Under the pieces are notes generated by a model, which worked only from the letters and a program-made list of their open reading frames with translations, did not search any database and was not told where the DNA came from. This document shows, piece by piece, positions 37,312 to 47,692 of a DNA stretch of 63,573 nt. Both the position numbers and the translations under genes were made by a program. Numbering within the stretch: position 1 is the first letter of the stretch; each line of letters begins with the position of its first letter. Source of the DNA: Candidatus Woesearchaeota archaeon (GTDB lineage Archaea > Nanobdellota > Nanobdellia > Woesearchaeales > GW2011-AR4); assembly GCA_016184145.1 (NCBI GenBank), contig JACPDF010000024.1:1-63573 (forward strand). Direction: 5' to 3'.

Positions 37312-38031
37312 ATGCAAAGCATAAAACTAAGCGATAATCTTGCGATAAGGAACCTGAAAAAGGAGTATTTGCTGAAAAAGGAAAGGATAAACAGCAGATT
37401 AAGGGAATTTGACAAATTTTATTTGGGGAGTTATTCCTGGCATTTTGAAAATAACAATATGGAACTAAAATTAAATGATAAAAACCCGAATCACAATTTA
37501 TTTGAGGAACTTTGTTTCTGCATATTGACTGCAAATACAAGTGCTGAGATGGGTTTAAGGTCCATAGATAAGATAAGGGATTTATTAGTTAATGGCTCTG
37601 TTGAGGATATGAGTAGGAATTTAGAAGGTATTTATCGTTTTAATAACTTAAGACCCGCATTCATCGTGCATACAAGAGAAAAATTACAAAAAAGCCATAA
37701 TTTTGAATTAAAAAATATTATTGAAACCTTGAAAAACAACCCTGATGCTCTGCGTGATTTTTTTGTTGAGAATGTAAAGGGTTTTGGCTATAAGGAGGCT
37801 TCTCATTTTCTGAGAAATATCGGGTTTAAAGGGTACGCAATTTTAGATAAGCATATACTAAATTCTTTGGTTGAATTTGGGGTTGTTGATGAGTTTAAAA
37901 TGCCATTGAACAAGGAAAGGTACAAGGAATTGGAGAATAAGCTAAGGCTGTTCAGCAATGAAATAGGCATTCCAATGGACGAGCTGGATTTATTGCTGTG
38001 GAGCAGGAAGAACGGAAGGATTCTTAAATAA
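37312..38031 (+). CDS. N-glycosylase/DNA lyase (Ogg2-like)
   Basis: FEELCFCILTANTSAEMGLRSIDKIRDLL...VKGFGYKEASHFLRNIGFKGYAILDKHIL. Confidence 0.88.
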   Translation: MQSIKLSDNLAIRNLKKEYLLKKERINSRLREFDKFYLGSYSWHFENNNMELKLNDKNPNHNLFEELCFCILTANTSAEMGLRSIDKIRDLLVNGSVEDMSRNLEGIYRFNNLRPAFIVHTREKLQKSHNFELKNIIETLKNNPDALRDFFVENVKGFGYKEASHFLRNIGFKGYAILDKHILNSLVEFGVVDEFKMPLNKERYKELENKLRLFSNEIGIPMDELDLLLWSRKNGRILK

Positions 38032-38033
38032 AA

Positions 38034-38750
38034 ATGCCAAAACCAACGAAAATCAAAGATTTTCTGGGTTTTGAAAATCAGAGACTTTCAAAACCTCCCA
38101 AAAACATTGATAAAATAATCTTTTTATTGAAAAAGGAAATAAAGCAGTTTAAGGAGCCTATAGCAACAGAAATAGGGGAGAAAACTAAAGATCCATTTCT
38201 TGTTTTGATTTCCTGCATAATGAGCCTGAGGACTAAGGATACTACAACAGGCCCTGCAGCTAAAAGATTGTTTAAATTAGCAAAAACGCCAAAAGGAATG
38301 CTGAAACTATCAAAAAAACAGATAGAGAAGGCTATTTTTCCAGTCGGTTTTTATCCTACTAAAGCAAAGTATATTGTTAAAACATGTGAGGTTTTGGTTG
38401 GTAAATATAATGGCAAGGTTCCTGATGCTATGGAAGAATTGATTAAATTGCCAGGTGTTGGGAAAAAATGCGGTGCAATAACTTTGGTATATGGTTTTAA
38501 CAAATCAAATTACATACCTGTCGATGTGCACGTTCTAGTTATTTCAAATAGATTAGGTTGGGTAAAAAGCAAATATCCAGATAAAGTAATGGAAAAACTA
38601 ATGGAGATTATACCAAAAAAATATTGGCATGATTTGAATGATTTATTAGTGAGGCACGGGCAAAACGTTTGTGTGACAAATTCCCCATTTTGCAGCCGTT
38701 GTGCTATTAAAAGTTATTGTCCTAAAATAGGCGTAACGCGAAGCAGATAA
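38034..38750 (+). CDS. nth: Endonuclease III
   Basis: HhH LIKLPGVGKKCGAITLVYGF...VDVHVLVISNRLGW and C-terminal 4Cys cluster CVTNSPFCSRCAIKSYC. Confidence 0.93.
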   Translation: MPKPTKIKDFLGFENQRLSKPPKNIDKIIFLLKKEIKQFKEPIATEIGEKTKDPFLVLISCIMSLRTKDTTTGPAAKRLFKLAKTPKGMLKLSKKQIEKAIFPVGFYPTKAKYIVKTCEVLVGKYNGKVPDAMEELIKLPGVGKKCGAITLVYGFNKSNYIPVDVHVLVISNRLGWVKSKYPDKVMEKLMEIIPKKYWHDLNDLLVRHGQNVCVTNSPFCSRCAIKSYCPKIGVTRSR

Positions 38751-38802
38751 ATATGCAAATATAACAAATTTTTAATAATACCAAAGATACCGGCTAAAAT
38801 AA

Positions 38803-39672
38803 ATGGGAAATCCAAAGAAAAATGCTGCAACAGTCGGCATAGCTGGAAACATATTCCTGTTCATAGCAAAGCTTGCAATTGGCTTTGTTTCCAACAGCAT
38901 CGCAATAATATCAGATGCCTTTAACTCATTGACTGATGTTGTAAATTCGATAATACTTTTTTTTAGCGTAAAGGTAGGAAGCAAGTCCGCTGACGAAGAT
39001 CATCCTTTCGGTCATCACCGCTCAGAGCCTCTTGGCGGCCTGATAGTTGCGGTCCTTACAATAGTTCTGGGCTTTGAGATAGCAAGGATAGCAGCAACTA
39101 GACTAATAACAAAAACAGCGCCTATATTCAGCATTCCTGTTGTTTTTATACTGCTTTTAACCATTCTAATTAAATCTTTTATGTACCTTTACACAAGATC
39201 AGCATGGAAGAAGACGAAAAGCACCGCTGTTTTTGTATTGATGGTTGACCACAGGAATGACATATGGATTTCCTCAGGGGCTATAATAGGTTTTCTGGGG
39301 GCAAATTATAACATTGTTTTCCTCGATGCATTGGTTGCGTTTTTTATAGGGATATGGATAATAAAGGTCGGGTTTTCCATAGGCGCAAGAAATGTAAAGT
39401 ACCTCATGGGAGAGGCTCCTAAGCCAGAGCTTGTTGATAAAATCTCAAGAATTGTGTTAAATGTAAATGGGGTAAGAAGCATTCAAAAAATAAAAGCCCA
39501 TTATGTCGGAGTATTATTGCAGGTTGAGGTGCATATAAGGGTAAGCAGGAATATCTCCGTGTATAGGGCGCATACAATAGAGACAAATGCAAGGAAAGCC
39601 ATTGAAAAGCTCAGGGAAGTTGACAGGGCATTTGTGCATGTTGACCCGATAATAAAGTCAAGGCCGCATTAA
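38803..39672 (+). CDS. Cation diffusion facilitator (CDF) family transporter
   Basis: AIISDAFNSLTDVVNSIILFFSVKVGSKSADEDHPFGHHRSEPLG. Confidence 0.92.
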   Translation: MGNPKKNAATVGIAGNIFLFIAKLAIGFVSNSIAIISDAFNSLTDVVNSIILFFSVKVGSKSADEDHPFGHHRSEPLGGLIVAVLTIVLGFEIARIAATRLITKTAPIFSIPVVFILLLTILIKSFMYLYTRSAWKKTKSTAVFVLMVDHRNDIWISSGAIIGFLGANYNIVFLDALVAFFIGIWIIKVGFSIGARNVKYLMGEAPKPELVDKISRIVLNVNGVRSIQKIKAHYVGVLLQVEVHIRVSRNISVYRAHTIETNARKAIEKLREVDRAFVHVDPIIKSRPH

Positions 39673-39674
39673 AT

Positions 39675-40949
39675 TTAGATGCCTTTGATAAAAACTAGGT
39701 AAAGCAGATAAGAGTTAAAGGACAATATTATAATGCCGAAAATTGACGCTAAAATTGTTGTAAATTTTTTGTTTACCAGTTCTCCCATTATTTTTTTGTC
39801 TGCGCTGAAAAGCAGGATAGGTATCATAGGCAATGGAATTAAAAGGCTCAATACCACCTGGCTGTAGACAAGAAGATGCAGAGGCTCTAAGCCGAGCATT
39901 ATTGCAATTGTTAAAGGTATAAGGTTAATGAATCTTGTTATCAAGCGCCTTACCCAAAGCGGTACCTTAAAGCCCATAAGACCGTCCATGACTGACTGGC
40001 CGGCTAAAGTGCCGGTTATTGAGGAGGATATTCCTGCTGACAATAATGCAAGGGCAAAAATCAATGCTGCAAAGCCTCCAAACAGGGGTATTAAGGTTAT
40101 GTAAGCTCCTTCTAAAGTCGCTACCTTTTCCCCTAAGCCGAAAAATACCGCTGCGGCCATTATGAGCATTGCTGCATTGATTAAAGCTGCTATTGTCAAA
40201 GACAATATATTTTCGGTTGCGTGGTACTTTAAAGTGGTTTCTTTGCTTAAGTTGTTATTCAGCCCTATTATTTTGTTTTTTATCAGCCATGAATGTACAA
40301 ATAATGCATGAGGCATGACGGTTGCTCCTATAATGCCAACTGCTATCAAGGCGCTTTCATTGGTTAAGATGGGCTTTATAGAGCTGGCGAGTATTGAGGA
40401 AAAGTTTGGCTTAGCCAAGAATACCTCGTAGACAAAACCAATTCCGATTACCGAAACGAAAAGGACAAACGCCCACTCCAAGTAGCGGAATCTTTTCTGG
40501 GTGAGCAAAATAAGCAGCAAAACATCAATAACCGCTATATATGTACCGTAAATCATTGGGATGCCAAAAAGAAGCTTCAAAGCTACAACAATTCCTAAAA
40601 ATTCGGCAAGGTCTGTCGCCAATATAACGAGCTCTGACAAAAGCCAATATGACACAATAAGGCTTTTCCTTTTCAGCTTTTCCTTGACCAATTCAGCGAC
40701 ACTATAACCGGCTATTCCGATTTTTCCGGAAAGATATTGGAACATCATGGCCATGCCGGAAGCAAGCCAGATAACCCAGAGGAGCTTATACTCAAAATTT
40801 GCCCCCCCGCTGATGTTAGTGCCCCAATTGCCGGGGTCCATATAGGCTACGCTCACTATCAGTCCAGAGCCTGTGAAGAGCCAGAACTTCCTGTCTGACA
40901 ATATTTTAAAATAAGAATTAAATTTTTGAAACATAGTCATTGTATGCAC
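39675..40949 (-). CDS. NRAMP family divalent metal (Mn2+/Fe2+) transporter
   Basis: DPGNWGTNISGGANFEYKLLWVIW; GATVMPHALFVHSWL. Confidence 0.93.
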   Translation of the reverse strand: MHTMTMFQKFNSYFKILSDRKFWLFTGSGLIVSVAYMDPGNWGTNISGGANFEYKLLWVIWLASGMAMMFQYLSGKIGIAGYSVAELVKEKLKRKSLIVSYWLLSELVILATDLAEFLGIVVALKLLFGIPMIYGTYIAVIDVLLLILLTQKRFRYLEWAFVLFVSVIGIGFVYEVFLAKPNFSSILASSIKPILTNESALIAVGIIGATVMPHALFVHSWLIKNKIIGLNNNLSKETTLKYHATENILSLTIAALINAAMLIMAAAVFFGLGEKVATLEGAYITLIPLFGGFAALIFALALLSAGISSSITGTLAGQSVMDGLMGFKVPLWVRRLITRFINLIPLTIAIMLGLEPLHLLVYSQVVLSLLIPLPMIPILLFSADKKIMGELVNKKFTTILASIFGIIILSFNSYLLYLVFIKGI

Positions 40950-40958
40950 CTTTTTAAT

Positions 40959-42167
40959 TTACCCCAAAACCAAAAATCCTGTCAGATAAATGACTAAAAG
41001 GCCTGCTAAAAATCCTGCAACATTTGTCAAGGTGAATAATGAAGTCCATTTTCCTTTTGCCATGTAATGCAAAATATCAAAAGTTACATCAAAAATTGCC
41101 CCTGCGCCTATTGCAAGGAAAAATACTGCCATTACGGGAGAATATGCAAATCCGCCCACAACAGCACCAATTATTGTAGGAGCGCCTGCCAATAATCCCA
41201 TTATGATAAGATGAAAATAGAAGTTACTCACTTGCCTTACAAATCTGGTTAATGGGGCAACAATTGCAACTCCTTCTGTTACATTGTGAATCATAAAGCC
41301 TATTACGAGGGTAGCTCCCAGTGCTATCTCCCCTATAGCATACGCGCTTCCTATAGCAAGCCCTTCCCCTAAATTATGCAATCCAATTCCAAGAGCAATC
41401 AAATAACCGAAAATTAAAGCCTGAAAATGCTCGCCTTTAATTTGCCTGTGGTGCTCTGACTTGTAGCTTATGGCAGACAAAGTGAGGATAGCTAGAGTGA
41501 ACCCAATTATTATAATCCCTATCCCATTATATGCGTTTGGTATCGCTTCCAAAAGGTCGAATGATTCCTCAAGCGCGTCAAATCCCAAGAATGAAAGCAA
41601 GCCTACTGTCAAGGCAAGCAAAAAACTATACCATCTTGCCCTTAGCATTTGCAAAAATGGAAGCCATAACAAGCCAAGCAAAACAGGAATAACACCAACA
41701 TAAATTCCCAGCAAAACAAATGTTTTAAAGTAAAAGAAATTAAATTTAGGAGTCAAAGCTGCTGCCTCAACTTCTTTTTCAAAAGTAACCCCATTCCTTG
41801 ATATCAAAGTTATTTTTTCAAAATCCCCCTCGAGCCAGGGATATGGGATATCAATTTTTGCCTTTTCAAGGGGGTTTAAAGTGTTTTTTGGAGTGATTTC
41901 AAATTGCCAGTAAGCATCATTGACTAAAACTTGGGCTATTGTCACTGGCTCCGGACCATCGTTAAAGACCTCCAAAGTTATATGCTCAGCAGAAAATACT
42001 ACTCTTTGTATAAATGCCTTTTCTAAGGGAACAATATTTGATTTTAAGACTCCAAGAGGTCCAAACTTAAGAAAAAACACCAGCAATATTCCCAATAATA
42101 TAAGAGGCAATAAAGCCTTTGACCAAAATTTTAATTTACTTTGCTGTTCCATTTTACTCAACCTCAA
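40959..42167 (-). CDS. ZIP family metal transporter with N-terminal extracytoplasmic domain
   Basis: IGLHNLGEGLAIGSAYAIGEIALGATLVIGFMIHNVTEGVAI. Confidence 0.9.
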   Translation of the reverse strand: MRLSKMEQQSKLKFWSKALLPLILLGILLVFFLKFGPLGVLKSNIVPLEKAFIQRVVFSAEHITLEVFNDGPEPVTIAQVLVNDAYWQFEITPKNTLNPLEKAKIDIPYPWLEGDFEKITLISRNGVTFEKEVEAAALTPKFNFFYFKTFVLLGIYVGVIPVLLGLLWLPFLQMLRARWYSFLLALTVGLLSFLGFDALEESFDLLEAIPNAYNGIGIIIIGFTLAILTLSAISYKSEHHRQIKGEHFQALIFGYLIALGIGLHNLGEGLAIGSAYAIGEIALGATLVIGFMIHNVTEGVAIVAPLTRFVRQVSNFYFHLIIMGLLAGAPTIIGAVVGGFAYSPVMAVFFLAIGAGAIFDVTFDILHYMAKGKWTSLFTLTNVAGFLAGLLVIYLTGFLVLG

Positions 42168-43275
42168 AAAATCCCATCCATCCTAATTCTGCAAATTCAG
42201 ACACATGCGCATGGAACATGTACATTCCAGTGTACTTGAACTTCACATCCAAAATAGACCTTTCTCCCTGAACCATAGAGGTAATATCCGTATATGCATC
42301 TGGCTCAAGCTTTGTTCCTGTGCTGTACTCGTCAAAAAAAGTTGCATGCAAATGAAAAGAATTTATAGGATCAAATTCAACAATATTAATTAAATAAATC
42401 CTTATCAATTCATCTTTTTTGACTTTTATGGGGTTTATGGCATAGTAAAAAGCCTTGGTATTGACAGCATATACTTCATTTTCTCCATCAAGATTAGTGT
42501 CAAAGGCATTCATAACCATAACCAATTCCTTATCTGGTTTTGGCCTTGCATCATTTTTCGGGTCAACAATATATGCTCCGTACAATCCTTTGGATATATG
42601 CTGTTTCAACGGAACGGAATGGCAATGGAATAAATGAACTCCGAAAGGGTCTGCATCAAACTCGTAAGTAAAGCTTTGTCCAGGGTAAACAAAATCTTCT
42701 GTCATAGCACCATCCATCGAAGAATTATGAATACCATGAAAGTGCATTGTATGCGGCTTAGTCCCTTTATTTGTAAAATAAATTCTTATTAAATCGCCTT
42801 CTGTAGCCCTTATAGTCGGGGCCGGTACTTGCCCATTGTAAGTCCAAGCTGGAAAGAAAACTCCAGGTGCGATTTCAATTTCTTTGTCTTCAGCATAAAT
42901 CCAATATTCCCTCAGCAAGCTTCCATCCGGCCGCTTTGTTTCTTTGTAATATTTTTCCCTTTCATCTTCCGGCAGATTATTGAAGTTCCATGTTGTCAAA
43001 TAATTTGTTGGGTCAAAGCCGTCATAGCCGTAACTGCCTTCTGCCCCAAATTTCTCCTGTGCTGTTTTTTGGGTGTTAAAACCATTAGAATTCCCATTGT
43101 GGATGCTGTTGAACGCCTCAATGCAATCTTTGTCTTTGCCATCAGAGCACAGCTTTGCTGCTTCCTTTAATTCATCAAATTCTGCATTTGTATTTTTATC
43201 TGGAAAAAACAGAAATATTAAAGCTGCAGCTACAAAAAACATGCCTAATCCAAGGATTATTTTATTATTTTTCAT
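42154..43275 (-). CDS. Multicopper oxidase
   Basis: Copper ligand motifs HTMHFHGIH, HLFHCHSVPLKQH, SFHLHATFF, GMYMFHAHVSEFAELGWMGFFEV. Confidence 0.92.
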   Translation of the reverse strand: MKNNKIILGLGMFFVAAALIFLFFPDKNTNAEFDELKEAAKLCSDGKDKDCIEAFNSIHNGNSNGFNTQKTAQEKFGAEGSYGYDGFDPTNYLTTWNFNNLPEDEREKYYKETKRPDGSLLREYWIYAEDKEIEIAPGVFFPAWTYNGQVPAPTIRATEGDLIRIYFTNKGTKPHTMHFHGIHNSSMDGAMTEDFVYPGQSFTYEFDADPFGVHLFHCHSVPLKQHISKGLYGAYIVDPKNDARPKPDKELVMVMNAFDTNLDGENEVYAVNTKAFYYAINPIKVKKDELIRIYLINIVEFDPINSFHLHATFFDEYSTGTKLEPDAYTDITSMVQGERSILDVKFKYTGMYMFHAHVSEFAELGWMGFFEVE

Positions 43276-43290
43276 TTTGTTTGGAAAGAA

Positions 43291-43689
43291 TTATCTTGGT
43301 ATTGGCTTGCCATGAGGGTCTTTTTTTGGGTTGTTGAGCAATTTCTTCATCTTATCTATAGATTCCTGGCTGAAAGCATGCTCGAGCTTGTGGGCTTCCT
43401 CATGGACTTTCTGCGGACTTATTTTTAGCATATCCTTGAGAAAAGTCTCTATTATCCTGTGCCTCATAGTAAGGTTTTTTGCAACTTTAAAGCCGTTTTT
43501 TGTAAGATTGATTTTTGAATATTTTTTATACTGAATCAGCCCGTCTGCATCCAAATTTTTGAGCATTTCCGAAACGCTTGGCTTAGATACACTAAGATAA
43601 TCTGCAACTTCAACAGACCTGACTTCATCCTTTTCCTCCATCAAGTGGTATACTGCCCTCAAATAATCCTCCCTGCTTATGCTTTCCAT
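43291..43689 (-). CDS. DtxR/MntR family metal-dependent transcriptional regulator
   Basis: SREDYLRAVYHLMEEKDEVRSVEVADYLSVSKPSVSEMLKNLDADGLI; HRIIETFL...EEAHKLEHAFSQE. Confidence 0.94.
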   Translation of the reverse strand: MESISREDYLRAVYHLMEEKDEVRSVEVADYLSVSKPSVSEMLKNLDADGLIQYKKYSKINLTKNGFKVAKNLTMRHRIIETFLKDMLKISPQKVHEEAHKLEHAFSQESIDKMKKLLNNPKKDPHGKPIPR

Positions 43690-43692
43690 AGA

Positions 43693-43712
43693 AAGTTAGG
43701 TTAGCCTAACTT
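43693..43712. promoter_or_regulatory. DtxR/IdeR-type operator AAGTTAGGTTAGCCTAACTT
   Basis: Palindrome 4 bp upstream of the dtxR start codon, abutting TATATATAA; 17/19 with recalled consensus TTAGGTTAGSCTAACCTAA. Confidence 0.85.
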
Positions 43713-43787
43713 ATATATAAAGGTTTGCATTTGGGTTTTTGCTCCAAAAAGATAAATTAATATATAGCCTCTAAATTACAAATTTCC

Positions 43788-45284
43788 ATGGCATTAAAAA
43801 TTGAGGCAGCAAGCAAGGATATTGCAGAAATAGGGGATAAATGCATTGTCATAGCTTTCTTTGAGGACAATTTAAAGCTGAATAAGGATATTGCCAGCTT
43901 TGACAAAACAATAAACAACGCTATAAGCAATTCCATTAAAAACAAGGACTTCAAGGCAGAATTAAATGAGGTTAAGAGTTTTTATGTCAATAGTAAAAAG
44001 CTGGATTATGTTGCGCTGCTTGGCCTGGGCAAGGAAAAGGACTTTAACCTTAACAAGCTGATGGATGCCGTAAGTGCGCTGTCAAAGAAGCTAAGGGGCA
44101 TGGACATCAAGAGCTTTAGCATTTATTTTGACTCCTTCAAGAACAAGAATTTTGATTTTGAAAGTTATCTTGAAAAAATTATACAAGCGGCTGCTCTTTC
44201 ACTTTACCAGTTCACAAGGTACAAGACAAAAGACCTTGACAAGGTAAAAAGAGTTGATAGAGTAAATATTATAGTCAATGAAAATGATGCAAATAAAGCC
44301 AAAAAAATAGTTGATGAGACCTTAGTTTATGCGGAAGCGGTCAATAAGACAAGGGATTTAGTAAATACGCCCCCTAATGTAGCTGTTCCGGAATATGTTG
44401 CTGATTATGCCAAAGAAATTGCAAGGAAGAACGGCTTAAAGTTTACTGTCCTTGACGAGAAGCAGCTTGAGAAATTAGGCATGGAATGCTACATGGCTGT
44501 TGCAAGGGCTTCTGTCAACAAGCCGAGGATGTTCATTCTTGAGTATAATGGAAAAGGAAATGAAAATCCAATTGTGCTAGTTGGGAAAGGCCTGACTTAT
44601 GATACCGGAGGCGTTAATGCAAAGCCCGCAAACTATATGGTAAACATGAAGGATGACAAGGCGGGGGCATGCTCTGTGATTCACGTCCTGGAAGCGTGCG
44701 CAAAGCTCAAAATAAAGGCAAATGTCATTGGGATAGGGGCAATGGCAGAGAATGCAATTGGCGGGAATGCGTATAAGCCTGATGATGTGCTGAAGTCGTA
44801 TTCAGGCATTACAGTAGAGGTTATACATTCAGATGCCGAAGGAAGGATGGTTTTGGCTGATGCTCTTGCTTACTCCTTAAAGTTTAAGCCAAAGGCTATT
44901 GTTGATATTGCCACTTTAACAGGCGCTTCAATAATCGCTCTAGGATATGGAATAAGCCCTGTCTTGGGAAATGACCAGGAGCTTGTAGATAAGATAAAGC
45001 ACGCTGCGGAAAAAAGCCTGGACAGGGTATGGCAGCTGCCGATGCCGGAAGACTATGAGGAATTAATCAAGAGCGATGTAGCTGACATAAAGCATGTTAA
45101 CTCGGATATAGACGCCGGAGTAATTGTTGGAGGGATTTTCTTAAAGCAGTTTGTAAAAGACGCAAAATGGGCTCATATTGATATCGGGGCAACAGTCTGG
45201 GCAAAGCAGGAGAAAGGGTATAAGATAAAAGGAGCTACAGGTTTTGGCGTAAGGCTTTTGCTGGACTTTTTAAGAGAGCGATAA
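43788..45284 (+). CDS. Leucyl aminopeptidase (M17 family)
   Basis: VGKGLTYDTGGVNAKP, MKDDKAGA, NTDAEGR-like HSDAEGRMVLADAL. Confidence 0.95.
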   Translation: MALKIEAASKDIAEIGDKCIVIAFFEDNLKLNKDIASFDKTINNAISNSIKNKDFKAELNEVKSFYVNSKKLDYVALLGLGKEKDFNLNKLMDAVSALSKKLRGMDIKSFSIYFDSFKNKNFDFESYLEKIIQAAALSLYQFTRYKTKDLDKVKRVDRVNIIVNENDANKAKKIVDETLVYAEAVNKTRDLVNTPPNVAVPEYVADYAKEIARKNGLKFTVLDEKQLEKLGMECYMAVARASVNKPRMFILEYNGKGNENPIVLVGKGLTYDTGGVNAKPANYMVNMKDDKAGACSVIHVLEACAKLKIKANVIGIGAMAENAIGGNAYKPDDVLKSYSGITVEVIHSDAEGRMVLADALAYSLKFKPKAIVDIATLTGASIIALGYGISPVLGNDQELVDKIKHAAEKSLDRVWQLPMPEDYEELIKSDVADIKHVNSDIDAGVIVGGIFLKQFVKDAKWAHIDIGATVWAKQEKGYKIKGATGFGVRLLLDFLRER

Positions 45285-45331
45285 GGACCAGCAAACAATT
45301 AAAAACCATTAAAAACAGCTATTTTTTTCTT

Positions 45332-46063
45332 ATGGATAAAAAACCATTGCAAAAAGCAAAGGAGCATAAATTAAAAATAACCAGAATTATTGATGAGGCT
45401 CATGACACTAAGACGTTTAGGGTAGAAGTTCCTAAAAATACTGAAATAGATTTTTTGCCAGGGCAGTTCTTCATGGTAAGGTTTTGGAATAATGAAATTT
45501 TGAAAAGGGCTTATTCAATAGCTTCTTCTCCGACAGACAAAGGCCATATGGACATAACCATGAATTTGGTTGGTGAGTTTACAAAAAAATTATGGCAGTG
45601 CAAAGTCAATGAGCATTTGATTTTTACGGGGCCTTACGGAAAGTTTTATTTTGATGAAAGCATGAAACAGGATTTGGTTTTGATTTGCGGGGGCTTAGGA
45701 ATAACACCTTTAAGGAGCATCATAAGGTACTGCAATGACAAAAAATTGCCAAATAAGATTAATTTGATTTACAGCGCAAGAACTCCTGATGCAATAGTCT
45801 ACAAAGAGGAGCTTGAAAATTACAAAAAGAAAAATCCGAATTATAAGTTTGTTTTTACAATAACAAGGCCACAACCAGAGCATAAATGGAATGGCAGGAC
45901 AGGAAGAATAGATGAGGGGCTTTTAAGAGGCAATATTGAAAATATTGAGAATACGTTGTTCTTTGTTTGCGGCCCTTTGCAGTTTGTCAAGGATACAAGG
46001 GCAATGCTTGAGAGCTTAGGGGCAAAAAAAGAGCAGATTAAAACGGATATTTGGGGAGAATAA
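45332..46063 (+). CDS. FAD/NAD(P)-binding oxidoreductase (ferredoxin reductase-like)
   Basis: FLPGQFFMVRF, KRAYSIASSP, CGGLGITPLRSIIRY, FVCGPLQFV. Confidence 0.9.
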   Translation: MDKKPLQKAKEHKLKITRIIDEAHDTKTFRVEVPKNTEIDFLPGQFFMVRFWNNEILKRAYSIASSPTDKGHMDITMNLVGEFTKKLWQCKVNEHLIFTGPYGKFYFDESMKQDLVLICGGLGITPLRSIIRYCNDKKLPNKINLIYSARTPDAIVYKEELENYKKKNPNYKFVFTITRPQPEHKWNGRTGRIDEGLLRGNIENIENTLFFVCGPLQFVKDTRAMLESLGAKKEQIKTDIWGE

Positions 46064-46123
46064 AGGGTAACAGATATTATTGATTCTGGAGTGGAAGCAA
46101 AAAGTTTATAATTAACAGATTTC

Positions 46124-46927
46124 ATGGTTGATTTCATGTATAAAAGGATAGTATCAATGGCCCCGAGCAATACAGAGATTCTATACGCTTTAGGCGTTGG
46201 GGATAAGATTGTTGCTGTCACAAGATACTGCGATTTTCCCGCTGAGGCAAAGAAAAAGCCGAAGATAGGGGGCTGGCTGGATATAAAGGACGAGCTTGTC
46301 ATGGGTTATAAGCCTGACTTATTGCTTACCTCCACTTTTGTGCAGAACGAGATAACGGAAAAATACAAAAAAATGGGAATGAATGTTGTTTCCCTTATGC
46401 CCACTACCTTGGTTGGCGTCTTTAATTCCATAAAAAAAATCGGCAAACTGGTCGGCAGGGAAAAAGAAGCTGAGCTATTGGCAAGGAATATGAATAAAAG
46501 GATCAATGAGATAAAAAGCAAGGTTAAAAATGCGGATTTTAAGCCGAGGCTTTACATAGAGGAATGGCACAAGCCCCCAACTATCTCTGGAAACTGGGTC
46601 CCCACGCTTGCAAGGTTTGCAGGGGCTGACTACAGCTTAATAAGGGCAGGCTACCACAGCAGGGAAGTTTTTCTTGATGAAATCCAAAAATACAATCCTG
46701 AGTTTATTGTTGTTTCCATTTGCGGGCTGAATGACAGGGCTCCGAAAGAATGGATCATCAAAAGGGAAGGCTGGGAAAATATAAGGGCTGTAAAGAACAA
46801 TAATGTGCATGTTTTTGATGATTCTTTGCTGAACAGGCCGGGGCCAAGGTTGGTTGACGGCTTGGAGAAATTGGCAAGTATGCTGCATCCTGAGATATTT
46901 GGCAAGGAAGAAGCAAAACTGCATTAA
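46124..46927 (+). CDS. BtuF-like periplasmic-binding-fold (cobalamin/siderophore-binding) protein, no evident signal peptide
   Basis: KRIVSMAPSNTEILYALGVGDKIVAVTRYCDFPAEAKKKPKIGGW. Confidence 0.85.
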   Translation: MVDFMYKRIVSMAPSNTEILYALGVGDKIVAVTRYCDFPAEAKKKPKIGGWLDIKDELVMGYKPDLLLTSTFVQNEITEKYKKMGMNVVSLMPTTLVGVFNSIKKIGKLVGREKEAELLARNMNKRINEIKSKVKNADFKPRLYIEEWHKPPTISGNWVPTLARFAGADYSLIRAGYHSREVFLDEIQKYNPEFIVVSICGLNDRAPKEWIIKREGWENIRAVKNNNVHVFDDSLLNRPGPRLVDGLEKLASMLHPEIFGKEEAKLH

Positions 46928-46972
46928 AGCATAAAACTAATAAACAAAATAAATTTCCTCTAATTCTCTGAT

Positions 46973-47692
46973 ATGTTTTTGAAGATGAAATTAAAGGATA
47001 AAGTTGCATTGGTTACTGGAGCCAGTTCCGGAATAGGAAAAGCTGTCAGCTTGTTGTTTGCCGGGGAAGGGGCAACAGTGATTCTTACCGGGAGGCATTT
47101 AAATAATTTAAAACTGGTTGAAAATGAAATAAAGCATAATAATGGAAAAGCAGAGTCATTTGCAATGGATATAACTGACAGGGAGCAAATCAACAAAACC
47201 ATAAAAAAAATTATTGGAAAACACAAAAAAATTGACATATTGGTCAATAATGCCGGCATAGCAAAATGGAATTCGATAGAAAATACAACTTATGAGGAAT
47301 TCTATGAGCACATTAACATCAACCTAATCGGATATTTTAACTGCATCAAAGAGCTTGTGCCGATAATGATTAAGCAAAAGTCAGGCTCTATAGTGAATAT
47401 AATAACAAGCACTGTAAAGAAAACAAAAGCTGAAAGGGTTGCTTATGCAACCTCTAAATACGGGCAGGCTGGCTTGTCAAATGCAGTTCATGAAGATCTG
47501 AAAAATAAGGGAATTTCCGTTGTAGCTGTTTATCCGGGAAAGACCGATACTCCAATACATGGTCTGCCGGAAGATGATCCAAGAAGGAAGGAAATGCTTA
47601 AACCGGAGAAAGTTGCCGAGGTTGTTTTGAAAGCTGCTTTAATACCCGCGGAGAAGGATGTTAAGGAGCTGTCAATTAACCCAGTAAAATAA
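46973..47692 (+). CDS. Short-chain dehydrogenase/reductase
   Basis: VALVTGASSGIGKAVS, DILVNNAGIAKW, YATSKYGQ. Confidence 0.93.
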   Translation: MFLKMKLKDKVALVTGASSGIGKAVSLLFAGEGATVILTGRHLNNLKLVENEIKHNNGKAESFAMDITDREQINKTIKKIIGKHKKIDILVNNAGIAKWNSIENTTYEEFYEHININLIGYFNCIKELVPIMIKQKSGSIVNIITSTVKKTKAERVAYATSKYGQAGLSNAVHEDLKNKGISVVAVYPGKTDTPIHGLPEDDPRRKEMLKPEKVAEVVLKAALIPAEKDVKELSINPVK

